NCBI GenBank assembly: GCA_037013495.1
Contig: CM072811.1
Span: 21,264,159 to 21,328,158, forward strand
Length of the DNA stretch: 64,000 nucleotides
From: Hippophae tibetana
Taxonomy: Eukaryota; Streptophyta; Magnoliopsida; Rosales; Elaeagnaceae
Direction of reading: 5' to 3'
Shown: positions 1-13,700 of the stretch, one piece after another
Numbering within the stretch: position 1 is the first letter of the stretch
Layout of the letters: each line of letters begins with the position of its first letter
Translations under genes and position numbers: made by a program
Notes under the pieces: model-generated
Databases searched by the model: none
What the model was told of the DNA's origin: nothing
Seen by the model: only the letters and a program-made list of their open reading frames with translations

Positions 1-1724
1 ATAATTATATCTTGAGTCATGTTTCATTAAATTTTATTAAAATTAGACCATAACCATTTATGATAATAAAAAAACAAAAATAACCACTTTATGCGTGTAA
101 TTTGGGATACTTAAAAGAAAATTTCATGCATCTTATATATTTCAATTTTATTTTATAAATTAATAAGAAAGTGTATATATATATTTTTCATTTTATGTGT
201 ATATATTTATTTATTTATTTTTATTCTTTATATTACTAGAATAAAATAAAAATGTAACATTTTTATTTTATATTTATTAACTTATTTAATTTTATTGATG
301 ATTTAATAATAAACTATTTGATATATAAAAATTTCATTTTAAAATTAAAGGTACCCAACAATTTTAAAGTTATTATAAAACTTTTATTAGTTAGCCGCAA
401 TTTTAAAAGGTTATCTTTGATATTTTGAAATATTGATAATATTTACGAAAAATACGTAAATTTTGAGAGTATTATTGAAATTTATACTTTTTCAGAAAAA
501 AATTCATTGACATTCTTAAGATACAATTATATCACAGATGCCCTTAAGTGCCAGAATTATGCCAAAAAGGGGGGGGTATTATTTTCATAAACACCCTTTA
601 AGAACTATAAGAACTAACAAAGCTAAAAAATCTTTCAACTCTCATATGTTTCTTCTTTGACCTAATAAAATAATAGCTTGAATTACATAATAATTTTATA
701 AACATTAAATAATTAAGAAATAAAATAAAAAATATTATACAAATTAAAACCAAAACAGATCAAACATTGCTCAAAACATATTTGATTATTTTCATCAATT
801 CATAACTCATAAACCAATACTCCAAATCTAGTATATTGTGAAACTCAAACAAGAAATCACGAAGACATCATATTTATACATGCAATTATTAATCATGAGA
901 CTAACTATGGATTTCGTATGGACAGGAGACATAAAAACATGATTTTGAAACCATTATTGCGGCTGCAAATTAAACCATATATTGAATATAAACCTAAAAG
1001 GCAAAAAAGAGAAAAAATTAAAAGACATGAAAACGAAACCTAACATAAATATATTGGGTTTTGTATTTTATTTTTATATTTTAAATTTGTTTTTACATTA
1101 TTTAAATAAAAATAATATAAAGTCTACAATAAAAAAAATCATATAAGTTAAATAATTTACGATGGTGTTATTTAAGTATCAGCTATAACATACATTTTTT
1201 CTTGATATATTTTTCAAACTTTAAAAAAATTTGTGATATAAATAAAAGTACTTGTGTTTTTATAGTTGTAAATATTAATTACACCCTTGAGTTTTGCCCA
1301 AATTTTAAAATTGATATCATTGAAGTCCAAATCTTAAATGGTGGATGAAAAAAGTGTTAGGTGGAAGGATAAAATTTAATTTGAACTCCTTTTTTTTAAA
1401 TAATAAAAAAGTTTAGTATAAAACATAAAAAAATAAACAAATATAATTGAAAGACTTAAGTCCACTTTATTTTCTAGTATATTGCATCTTTAGTTTTTAT
1501 TATTTATGTAGAAAATAAGGTCTTAATTATTTGAACTTATTTGAAATTAATTAAGTGATACTTCAAAGTAACTAATTGTTTGATGTAATGTAAAACATTT
1601 AAAAAATTTATGATATTTTAGAAAGCTTCGAGAGTGTAAGTAATATTTACCTTTTCAATATTAACATATATATTATTACAAGTCATGGAGTGTAAATGAA
1701 AAGAAAAGGTTCGATGAAATTTAC
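1..1724. other. AT-rich intron / downstream part of the b561 gene, no gene seen
   Basis: This stretch follows the donor site (gtaaat) of cytochrome b561 exon 3, read on the minus strand, so it is most likely the third intron of that gene. It is very AT-rich with homopolymer and TA runs. I found no further b561 exon and no transposon coding remnant. The remaining exons should lie left of the window. Confidence 0.5.
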
Positions 1725-4700
1725 CATGGTGGCCTGAGAAATCCAATTATTGCTTGTATCCATATGGCACTGTAGAGAGCTAGACCAACTCTTTGGTGAT
1801 TGTTATTGAAAGAATTCTCTAAGTTTTTGATGGACATGATGGCTCCAGCTGTTGCAAGAAGCACTGAAAGCATCTGCCACACATTTATTACAATTAACAA
1901 AAATCATTTAAAAGTAGAAAATAAAATAACTGCTAAATATAGATTAATATGTAGAATGGTGGGTTATTACACAATTAATACAGAGTGTTGTATTGTATAC
2001 ATTCATGTGAATATTGAGAGTTTATTATACCATCTCATAATAATTAACAGAATGTAGTGCAGTGTTGTCTATAAATATAGCTTGTATGAACCAAATACTA
2101 CTTAAACTTACAGCTTTTATGAATTTACACACTATTATCACTTCATCATTTCTCTCCTTCACTCTTCATGTTTATCATTGTATCATAGTAGATTAATCAT
2201 GATTGACATGAATTCTTCCGCTACACATGGAATATATGTTGTTGATTCATCTATGCTTCTCAAAGCTTCACAACATGGTTCATCCTTTGCTTCACCGTCA
2301 AAATCAATTCTTTCATTTCCAATATATATATTCACTTAATCCAAATTTTGAGGTTAAACATCTAGAATAAACAGTTACTGCAAATTATTATAGTTATGGT
2401 TTAAGATCCTTGTTGTAGGCGGAACCAATAAATGACGGTATATGAATATATCAAAGCGATAAAAGAACACATAAAATTTACGTGGTTCGACAATTCGTCT
2501 AAGTTCACGAGAGGCAGTAGATATTATTGAACTGAGTAAGAAATATACATAATATACATAATATAGGTACAGATTTTCTCACTAATAATATCTCTCAAGT
2601 GTTTCCTAAACTCATAGAAAAAACTCTCAAACTCACTAAGTATTTTCTCTCTTTGAGTTTGCTTATGCTCTCTCTGTTTTTTTTTTCCTGATTTTTGCCT
2701 TATTCTTTAATGCATGAACTCTTCCTTATTTATAGATGAAGTAAGGATCTCTTTCCCTAAATTGTGTCATAATTTAAGCTTTAAATTAGGTCACAAATTA
2801 GGCCACTAATTTCCCTAAAGTATGCCACTAATTAGGCCACTAATTTCCCTAAATTATACCACTAATTTGTTACTTTTAGAGCCAATATTCAACAATATCC
2901 ACCTTGGTGAAAAAGTTCATAACGATGCCTCCAAATGCGCCCTAAGTGCTCTAAGTTCAAGAGATGTTGATAAGTTCAAGCAGTGTTGAAACTTGATCCC
3001 TGTAATTACCTTTGTAAGCATATCTGCAGGATTATCTGAAGTTTCAACTTTCTGGAGTATAACATTCCCTTCATCGACGATTTCTCGAACAAAATGAAAT
3101 CGAACATCGATATGCTTAGTGCGACCATGATGAACTTGGTTCTTTGCCAAACAAATGGCACTCTGGCTATCGTAGAAAACCTCCACGTTCTTCTGAACAA
3201 TACCCAAATCCTTGGTTAACCCGAGAAGCCAGATAACTTCTTTGAATGCTTCTGTTACAGCCATATACTCTGCCTCTGTTGTAGACAAAGCTACAGTTAA
3301 CTGCAATGTTGATCTCCAACAAATGGGTCCTCCTGTCATTGTGAACACATAACCAGTTGTAGATCGATGCTTATCTAGATCTCCAGCATAGTCAAAATCG
3401 ACATATCTAACTAGGTGTTTTCCTTCAATCTTGTCTCTCTCAAACTTCAAACCAATATCCACAGTACCATATATGTACTGTAGAATCCACTTCACTACTT
3501 GCCGGTGTCCTTTATCGGGATTATGCATGTACCAACTCACCATACTAAGAGTGTGTGAAATATCAGGTCTGGTGAAAACCATTGCATACATCAAGGCACC
3601 AACGACATTTGCATACGAAACACGTTCCATTTGCTTCTTCTCATCGGTGGTGCTAGGTGACATCAATGCACTCAATTGAAAGTGAGGAGCAAGCGGTGTA
3701 CTTACTGGTTTGGTTTTTTCATCAATGCCAAACCTTTGTAGTACTTTCTTCAGATATTGAGTCTGTGTCAGACATATTGTGCTTGCAACTCTATCTCTTG
3801 TGATTTCCATCCCAAGAATTTTCTTAGCTTCTCCAAGATCTTTTACTTCAAATTCTGAACTCAACAACACCTTCAATCTGTCGATCTCTACCTTGTTCTT
3901 AAATGAAATCAACATATCATTAACATATAAGAGCAAATAAATGAAGGTATCATCTTAGAGTTTCCGAAAGTATACACAGTGATCAAACTGACTGCGTGTG
4001 TACTTCTGCTCTCATGTCGAGATGATTGTTTCAAATCGTAAATTGACTTGCTCAACTTGCAAGCCCAATTATCTCATCCTGGAATTTTGAAGCCATCCGG
4101 TTGAGACATGTAGATTTCTTTGTTCAAAGTACCATGGAGAAAAGCTGTTTTGACATCGAGTTGAGCTAACTCGAGATCAAACTGTGCTACCAAATCCAAT
4201 AGTATCCGAATAGATGAATTCTTAACAATAGGTGATAATATCTCATTGTAGTCTATTCCTTCTTTTTTAGCATAGCCTTATGCTACCAGTCTGGCTTTGT
4301 ATCTGATGTTGTCTTTACCAGGAACACCTTCCTTCTTGGCATAGACCCATTTGCAACCAATAGTTTTCTTTCCTTTGGGAAGTTGAACCAACTCCCAAGT
4401 CTGATTCTGATGTAGAGACTTCATCTCTTCATCCATTGCCATCTTCCACTTCATAATATCAACTCTTTTCATGGCTTCACTGTAAGTGCATGAGACATCA
4501 TCAATTAATGGAAGTGTGAATGCTACCATGTCTATGTATCTGGTAGGCTTCCTAATCTCCCTTCTCGGTCGAGTAGTTGCAATAGATTTCGGCTATTGAT
4601 TAATCGGTGGTGATGGTGAGAGAACCTCCACCTTAACTGAGATCTCTTCTTGATCATCAATTTCATCTTCACCATGATTGGTAATCGGTGCAATCTTTTT

Positions 4701-7700
4701 CTGAATCTTCTGGAGTCTCAAGCATCACCTTAGAAAGAGTATTTGGACTTTCATTCTCTTTCTCTGAATTTGTCTGTCTTAGCATAACAGACTCTCCAAA
4801 TGTAACATCTCGGCTTAAGACGATCTTCTTGGATTCACCACACTAAAGTCGATATCCTTTAACTCCTTCCTTAAACCCAAGAAAACAGCTTTCTTTGCTC
4901 TAGGATCCAGTTTGGACTCACTAATATGAAAATATGCAGGACATTCAAATATTCACAATGAATCATAATCAGTAGCAGATTGTCCAGACCATACCTCTTT
5001 AGGAGTTTTCCCATCTAATGTAGTCGCAGGAAGTCTGTTGACTATATGAGTTGCATATGACAAAGCCTCAGCCCAAAATTCCTTGCTCAATTTGGATTGA
5101 GATAGCATACATCAAACTTTCTCAACCAAAGTACGATTCATTCGTTCTATAACTCCATTCTAATGTGGTGTACGAGGAATAGAAAAATGTCTGATTATCT
5201 CTTCATCTTGACAAATTTTGAAGAAGGGATCTGATTTGTACTCGCCACCATTATCAGATCTAAGCCTCTTAATTTTCCTACTTGTCTGAATCTCGATCAT
5301 TTTCTTCCATTTAAGAAAGATATCCAGAATTTCATCTTTGTAACTCATGGTGTATATCTAGACATATATAGAGAAATCATCAATAAAAGTCACAAACCAG
5401 CGTTTAGCTCCAAGTGAAGCATTCTTTGAAGGTCCCTAGATATCCGTGTGAATATAATCAAGAGATCCCTTAGTACGATGAATGGCAGTGCCGAACTTGA
5501 CTCTTGCTTGTTTTCCCATTACATAATGCTCGTAGAAATCAAACTTTCCAGTCTTGGCACCTTTCAAAAGACCTTGCTTCATTAAGCCTTGCAAAGCCTT
5601 TTCACCGACATGCCCTAAGCGCACGTGTCACAGGCGGGAAGAATCATTTGTCTTTTCTTCAGAACTACTTGAGACAACTGCTCTTCCTGTAACTGTACTA
5701 TCATCTAGGAAATACAAGTTCACCTTCCGAGTACCCTTCATTGCTACAAATGCACCTCATACAACTTTCAAGACTCCATTTTCCAATGTTACCTTGTAAC
5801 CATTAGAATCTAAAACACCTAAAAAATAAGGTTTTTCTTTAGGTTAGGAATATACTTTACATTTGTTAGTCGTCTGATTGTACCATCGTGCATCTTTAGT
5901 CGTACTGTTCTAATCCCTTTTGTCTGACAGGCATTTTCGTTGCCCATAAGCACAACTCCTACATCGAGCTCCTCAAAACTCGAAAACCAATGTATGTTTG
6001 GACACATATGATAAGAACATCCAGAATCAAGGATCCACTTATCTGAGTAGGTTTCTGATGATGAAACTGAAAAAGGCTGATTCTTCATCTTCATCGGCCT
6101 TTTGTGCAACATATGCATTTGACTTGTCCTTGTTTGGACAATCTTTCTTCCAATGCCCTTTCTGGTGACAATATGCACACTCGTCCTTTGTAGAACATCT
6201 TCTAGATGACTCTTCTCTGGACTTTGATCTGGATTGCCCCTATTATTTGATTTGCCAGATTTTTTGTTGTTAGTCCTACCTCTGGCTACCGTCAATGCTT
6301 CTGATATTGAGTCTTTGTGATCATGTTGATCCTTCTTCCAGTACTTGTTATTTACCAAAGCATTTGAAACATCTACGAACTTAACCTCATCTTTTCCATA
6401 TAATAGGGTTGTCGTTAAATGTTCATAGCTCTCAAGTAATGAATTCAGTAACAACAAAGTTTTATCTTCATCGATAATTTCAACATCTAAATTTTGTAGA
6501 TCGGCCAAAATTTTATTCAAATTATCTAAGTGCTCAATCATAGGGGTACCTTTCTTGTACTAGAAACAGAAAAGTTTCTTCTTCAATACTTTTCATCGTG
6601 TACCTGTCTTCTAGTTTCTTCCATATAACTACGACTACATTCTTTTTCATGACAAGTACTTCTGATATTTTCCTAAGCACAGTCGAATTGTGCCACAAGC
6701 TTGTCGATTGACATAATTCTAATCTTCATTTGAATAATCTCCTGGCCTGGTCTCTAAGGCTATATTAGATCCTTCTCGGAATAATAGATCTAATACTTCA
6801 CAATGCCACATGCCAAAGTTATTGGTGTCGTCGAATTTCTCCACCTCAAACTTTGCATTGGACAACATAGTTCTTCTAGTAGAACAACTTGATTTTCCAA
6901 AAATTCTTAGGTCAGCTTGTTCACCTTCTTCGATCTCTCTTTTATCAGCCATAAGTACAAACGGATAACAAATATTTTTGCATTGATAACTTAAAACAGT
7001 GTTTTTCCAAATTTTATATCTTATTTGAAAAAGCGGAGTCCGCAGTTGAATCTAGAATGGTCCAATTAGCTAGGAATAGGTCCGACTCAGCTGAAAACGG
7101 ATGAAAACCGGACCAACTCGGTCCAAATATCACTAGTGACCGAGTTGGCTCGGTCCATCTCAGTGAGTTGACTCGGTTGCTGGTAGCAGCACTCCGATAG
7201 CTTCTGGTGGCAATTTTGACTTCCGATTTAAGCAATTCTTTCACCATTGTGTTCGTCTCGTCACGAGCTTCGATTTGATATATAATACTGCTATATTTGG
7301 ATTTGATACCAATTTGTTGTGGGCGGAAGCAATAAATGACGATATATAAATATATCAAAGCAATAAAAGAACACACAAAATTTACGTGATTTGACAATTT
7401 GCTAGGTTCACAGGAGGCAGCAAATATTATTGAACTGAGTAGGAAATATATATAATACAGATACAAATTTCCTCACTAATAATATCTCTCAAGTGTTTCC
7501 TAAACTCATAGAAAAAACTCTTAAACTCACTAAGTATTTTCTCTCTTTGAGTTTGCTTATGCTCTCTCTGTTTTTTTTCCTGATTTTTGCTTTGTTCTTC
7601 AATGCATGAACTCTTCCTTATTTATAAATGAAGTAAGACTCTCTTTCCATAAATTGTGCCATAATTTAATTCTTAAATTAGGCCACTAATTTCCTTAAAT

Positions 7701-10700
7701 TATGCCACTAATTTTCTTAAATCATGCCACAAATTATGTCACTAATTTTCTTAAATCATGCCACAAATTAAGTCACTAATTTTCCTAAATTATGCCACTA
7801 ATTTGTTATTTTTAGAGTCAATATTCAACACCTTGATCAAAGATGATTTTGTACCTCCATCAACACTTCTCAAGAAATACCTTACAACAATTAATGAATC
7901 TAGTATTAGTCGAACACATGAAATTCTCAAACAAATTGTTGAGTATCACCTTTGGCAGAGGAAAATAATGCAATCAAGAACTGGATATATTCTTCAATCT
8001 CCTAGACTTATCTCAAATAACTGATTGGCAAGAAAATTGAACTTGAATTCTAGCATGCTCTTACTAAAGCCTTTAACGATAATTCTCAATCGAGACTGAT
8101 TAATTTAAAATGGAATATACAAAGCTTGAAGAAAGGAAATATGACTATAGAGAAATACATTAGCATTGCTATGACCTCATTGATCATCCATTGGCAACTG
8201 GTGATAAAATCAAGGATTAAGAATAGATGCTAATGTACTTGGAGGAGTATATTCAAATTTCTCTTCACTAGTTACTAATATTATTGGCAAGAAGAGAATA
8301 CTTGGCCCGGATGAAGTTCTAATTACATGAATGAGAACACTTGAACGACAGTAAGAACGTATGAATCAACCTGATACATATATTATTCAAGTAAATTATT
8401 CTAAGACCTATTCAAACTTCAAATCTGACGAGTCAAATATATCAACACCTAAACAATAGTTTTTTAGGTGTTTCTACCACTAATTAATATACAAGCTCTA
8501 AACAACACTCGTAATGATAAAAGCAAGAATTTTAAGTTTAACAGTGCTCAGTGTCAAATTTTGCAAAAAAAAAAAAAAAAAATTAACTGTACAATAGGTA
8601 GGTATTATTTCTGTTATACACAATCTAAGACCTCATTTAATGCTAAAGGACCTCCATCTCAAACTCACTTTTCTCAGACCTCAGATTCACTAGATCTTAC
8701 TGTCTTAGACAATATCAACTCATATCCTCAAATAATGCCTTCAAGTGTTTCACCTTAAGCTTTTCTTATCACAATAGTTCCATCATATTTGAGTATTCAT
8801 GTTTGATTCATATATACTAGAGCTACACATCATCTGAATTTCAATCAATATGTCTTTCAACAATTACATCCTTATTTAGGTAATGCATCTATAATGCTTA
8901 GACATGGATCTACTCGGCATATTACTCATCTAGGAAGTGTATGTTTAGATAGTGATGCCTATGATCTGAAATTAAAGAATGTGTTTTGTGTGTCTAGTTT
9001 AGAAAATAATTTAATTTCTATTAGGAAAATCTTTGAAGATAATAAGATATCTGTTGAATTCTTTCCTAACACTTTCTATGTAAAAGATTTGAATACAAGG
9101 ACTACACTTATAGTAGGGGTATTAAAGATGTTTTATACTAGCTTTCCAACTCCTTTGGACATCAAATGAGTAATATTTCTTATAATATATATGTTCTTAG
9201 GGGTCCCTTATTATATGATTGACTTGGTCATTCTAATTTTCACAAGGAACTTGTTAACATCAGTGAAACTGATATTTGTAATGTGTGTCAATTAGCAAAA
9301 TCTCATTGATTACCTATGTTGCATACTAATCTTAGATCAGCATGTCCCTTTGATATAGTACATGTTGATTTATAGGACCCCTCTCCAGTTAAAGCTATTG
9401 AAGGAATGAAATATTTTTTGTTGCTAGTTGAAGACTGTACATGTTTCATGTAGGTGTACGTACTCAAAAACAAGTCTCAGGTTCCCTCTGCCTTTTTAAC
9501 TTTGAGTCTTTTGCTAGCTCAAAGAATTTTTTTTTATGAATATTAAAATACTCCAAAGTGGTGGAGACATTGAGTTAAAAAGCTTAGAGACACTTTTTTC
9601 AAAGTGGCATTATAAACAAGGCTTTCCTATCCTTATACACCATCTTAAAATGGTGCTGTTATAAGAAGAAATAAACAAGTGGTTGAGATTGGATTGGCTA
9701 TGTTGATGAAATCCAAAGTACCTATGGAATATTAGGATTATGGTTTTCAATCAACTATTAATCTTATAAGCAAACTCCCATCTAAAGCCCTTTTAATTTG
9801 CTAGTCCTTTTTAGTTGCTATTCAAGACTACATCAAATTATTCTTATTTGAAACTTTTGGGTGCTTGTACTTTCCCTTTTTGAGACCTTACAATCATAAT
9901 AAATTAGGGTTAGGCTCTATACTTTGCATTTTTCACTGGTATAATATCCAATACAAAGGCTATTGGTACTTAGAGCCAACTACTACTAAGATTTATATGT
10001 TTGCACATGTGAAAAATGAAAGGAATGTTTCCTCTTTTAACTAATAATGTGTCAACTTAGTCCCAACCACAACCTGCACATCTACTTTTGGTCATTCCTT
10101 TGTCTCTTTCTCTACAATAAATGCCTCTACTACACCCTATACTAAGGTATCTATGTTGAATTCAACAAACACTGCAAACACAATTCAACAAACACTGCAC
10201 CGACGCCAAACATTTTTTCCAATATACACGGCGCCTACCAATCAAGCTGTAAATCATACAATTCAATCATGGTGGTTGGTGAAATAGTAATTAGTATTTG
10301 TCTATATAAACAATGTAAATATCCGATACAAATCAAGAAATTAAATGAATGAAACGTTTATTTCTTCTTCTGATTATTTCTTCAAACATTGATTTCTTCA
10401 TGGTATCAAAGCAATTCGTTTGTCAAAATCAAACGTATCATTTGTGAATCAATTATCTGCTGTATCTATTCCTAACAGTGTGCAGGAAGCTTTAGCTGAC
10501 CAAAAATGGAAAGATGCTATGAATGAAGAACTAAGATCTTTAGAAATAAATAGAACTTGGGAGCTTGTCGATCGTTCACCAATAAAGAAAATTGTTGGAT
10601 GTCGATGGATTTTTTCAGTAAAATATCAAGCAGATGGTACGATTGAACGATATAAAGCAAGATTGATGGCAAAAGGATACACTCAAACATATGGGATCGA

Positions 10701-13700
10701 CTATACAGAAACATTTGCACCTGTAGCCAAAATTAACACTGTTCGGGTCTTGGTATCTCTAGCTGCAAATTTAGATTGGCCATTATATCAGTTTGATGTA
10801 AAAAATGCCTTTCTACATGGAGATTTAATTGAAGAAGTCTACATGGATTTACCACCAGGAATCAAGAAATCCACAATCCATGGAGAAAAGGTGTGCAAAT
10901 TAAAAAAAATCACTGTATGGATTGAAACAATCCCCAAGAGCATGGTTTGGCAGGTTCACAAGGTCAATGAAGGCATTTGGCTACAAGCAAAGCAATTCAG
11001 ACCATACTTTATTTCTAAAAAAAGGGTATGGTAAGATCACTGCACTTATTGTATATGTTGATGATATGATAGTAACAGGAAATGATTTTGAAGAAAGGAA
11101 AGCGCTACAAACTTATTTGTCCAAAGAATTTGAAATGAAAGACCTTGGTTCCTTAAAATATTTTCTTGGGATTGAGGTTTCTCGATCAACAGAAGGAATC
11201 TTCTTATCTCAAAGAAAGTATGCCTTAGATTTATTAAAAGAAATCGGTATGTCGACATGTCAACCAGCTAATACACCAGTAGAGGAAGGATTAAAGTTAT
11301 GTATCAAGGTTGATCAAGTTCCAACAAATAAAGAAAGATACCAAAGGCTTGTTGGAAGGTTGATGTATTTGGCACACACAAGACCAGACCTTGCCTATAC
11401 TTTAAGTATTGTCAGCCAATTTATGCATAATCCTGGAGAACAACATATGAATGCAGTTATTCGTATTTTGAGATATTTAAAGTCTGCTCCTGGAAAAGGA
11501 GTATTGTTCACTAAGAACTCAGAGTTTTCTAGAATTGAAGTATATACTGATGCTGATTGGGCTGGATCAATAAATGATAGACGATCTACATCAGGCTACT
11601 TCACTTTTGTAGGGGGAAATCTTGTAACATGGAGAAGTAAGAAACAACATGTTGTGGCCCGTTCAAGCGCAGAGGCTGAATACAGAGGAATGGCACTTGG
11701 GCTTTGTGAGGCCTTGTGGTTACAATCTCTCTTAAAAGATTTAACATATCCTGCTAAAGAATCAATTAAGTTATTTTGTGACAATAAAGCAGCATGTGAT
11801 ATTGCGCATAATCCAGTTCAACACGATCGTACAAAACATGTTGAAGTTGACAAATTTTTTATTAAAGAAAAATTAGAAGAAAATTCATTGGAATTGCCAA
11901 AAATTAAGTCAGAAGATCAATTGGCTGAAATCCTCACTAACGCAGTCTCATATCGAGTATTCACAGAAGTTTCAGTCAAGTTGGGCATGAAAGACATCTA
12001 TGCACCAACTTGAGGGGGAGTGTTGAATTCAACAAACACTGCAAACACAATTCAACAAACATTGCACCGACGCCAAACATTTTTTCCAATATACACGGCG
12101 CCTACCAATCAAGCTGTAAATCATACAATTCAATCATGGTGGTTGGTGAAATAGTAATTAGTATTTGTCTATATAAACAATGTAAATATCCGATACAAAT
12201 CAAGAAATTATATGAATGAAACGTTTATTTCTTCTTCTGATTATTTCTTCAAACATTGATTTCTTCAATCTACTTCTACAATTTTGTCATCTGCACAACC
12301 TAATAGGCTAATACTATTCCTCGTAATACTGATATTGCACAGTCTAATGCACCTTCTTTTTTAAATCTGTCTTCATTTGATTCTAATATGTCTTGTCACT
12401 CATTAGTCCAACCTTCTCATATTAAGCCAAATCATGATTTTAGTCCTTTATCTTCATATTTGTTTCTTTCACCAAAACATTCTTCATCTTTACCTTTGTT
12501 TGCTTCCAAGTCTAACACTAAGTTCTCTTCTTCCTCTCAAACCTCATCATCACCACCTCTTATTTTTGGTTCCATTCATCCTTTTCCTATATTCAATTCT
12601 AATGGAATCAATCTATTTGTTTATTTTCCTCCTATCTTTACCTCCTCTCTTCACCATGTACTTGATGCTACTAAAACTCACACAATGGTACAAGAAGTGT
12701 GGTATATTTAAACACAAGATGTTACTTTTTATTATTATTTTACCTGAACCAAGTTTAGCTTCTCAAGGTTTACTAGTTCCAGAATGGAAGCCATCAATGC
12801 AAATTGAGTATAATGCCTTAACGTAGAATGACACTTGGGAGTTAGTTCCTAAGTCTATTCATGGAAAGATCATTGGGCATAAGAGGGTGCTTACGAAAAA
12901 ACTTCAAGCTGATAGGACCCTTGATAAAGACACATCAAGAATGGTAGGGAAGATTTTTGACAAACATATGGTATTAATTATGCTGAGATATTTAGTTCAG
13001 TTATCAAGCTTACTACCATTAGGATTGTTTTAACTTTTGCACTTGCTCAAAGATGGACGGTCAAAAAACTTAATGTAAACACTACATTTCTAGATGGTGA
13101 TATTGATCAAGAAGAAGTTTATATGATACAAACTTAAAGTTTTGTTAACTCTTAACTCTCCGATTATGTGTGTAAATTAAGAAAAGACATACTGTTAAGT
13201 TTAGGTCCTTAGCACATACTGTTGTAGGGATAGTTTAGGTTCAAAGTCTTGAAAGAACTTTAAATTTAGCTTAGTGAGCCTCATGTGGTCTATTGTGATA
13301 CTGCAAGTTCAGGGTTCTTAACTAAGCATTCAGTTTATCATGCAAAAGTAAAGCATATTGAAATTGACTTTCACTTTAAGAAGGAGAGTGTTATTGTAGG
13401 AAAACTCTAAATGAAGTATACTCTTAACAAAGAACAAATTGCTCATATTATGGCCAAGGCACTTGCAAGCTCTAGGTTTGGTGAGTTGAGAACAAAACTT
13501 ATAGTCCTAAGAGGAATGTTAAACACTGATGTGATGCTGAGAGTTTGATATGCCATGTCATAATATTCTAATAGAATGTAGAGTGATCTTGCCTATAAAT
13601 AGTTTTATCAACCGAAGACTTCAATATACATTTTTTTGTAAATTTACCAGATTCTTCATTTCTCTCATTTTTCACTCTCTATGTTTATCATTACCACATT

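Larger units (their letters stand above)
2413..7830 (-). mobile_element. Element A: Ty1/Copia LTR retrotransposon inserted in element B
   Basis: A complete-length but decayed Copia on the minus strand. LTRs of about 482 bp (2413-2894) and 514 bp (7317-7830) flank gag, protease, integrase, RT and RNase H remnants in Copia order. A primer-binding site (TGGTATCAAATC on the minus strand) adjoins the right LTR, and a purine tract adjoins the left LTR. CCTTG at 2408-2412 and 7831-7835 reads as the 5-bp target duplication. Deleting the element rejoins element B gag-region sequence smoothly (ccttg followed by atcaaagatg). Confidence 0.88.
10154..12267 (+). mobile_element. Element C: young Copia derivative carrying only RT and RNase H
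   Basis: Both LTRs are 247 bp and differ at two positions only (10195/12062 and 10344/12211). A perfect 5-bp target duplication ATCTA lies at 10149-10153 and 12268-12272. A primer-binding site TGGTATCAAAGC starts at 10401, and the polypurine tract gagggggag ends at 12020. The internal region is 1620 bp and lacks gag, protease and integrase; the RT reading frame begins almost directly after the primer-binding site. It sits in the integrase-RT linker of element B. Mobilisation would need proteins from another element. It is the youngest datable insertion here. Confidence 0.95.
1986..13690 (+). mobile_element. Element B: old Ty1/Copia LTR retrotransposon, host of elements A and C
   Basis: Two diverged, related LTR-like segments (about 1986-2177 and 13518-13690) bracket plus-strand Copia gag, protease, integrase and RT/RNase H remnants that are full of stops and frameshifts. 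A degenerate primer-binding site (tgtatcatag) follows the left LTR. A purine-rich tract (aagaggaa) precedes the right LTR at TGTTAAACACTG. Two younger Copia elements sit inside it: A after about 2412 and C after 10153. Removing them leaves roughly 4.2 kb. I could not resolve a target-site duplication. It lies wholly in intron 2 of the cytochrome b561 gene, in the opposite orientation. Confidence 0.75.

Noticed and set aside
1800..2057. Plus-strand open frame of 85 codons
   Set aside because: It runs antisense over b561 exon 3 and into the LTR of element B. The minus-strand exon explains its openness.
7014..7466. Minus-strand open frame of 150 codons
   Set aside because: It lies in the untranslated leader and 5' LTR of element A; no domain, and the gag start is at 6952.
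12388..12826. Two overlapping plus-strand open frames
   Set aside because: They are Ser/Pro-rich and hydrophobic shadow readings of the integrase-RT linker of element B, not a gene.
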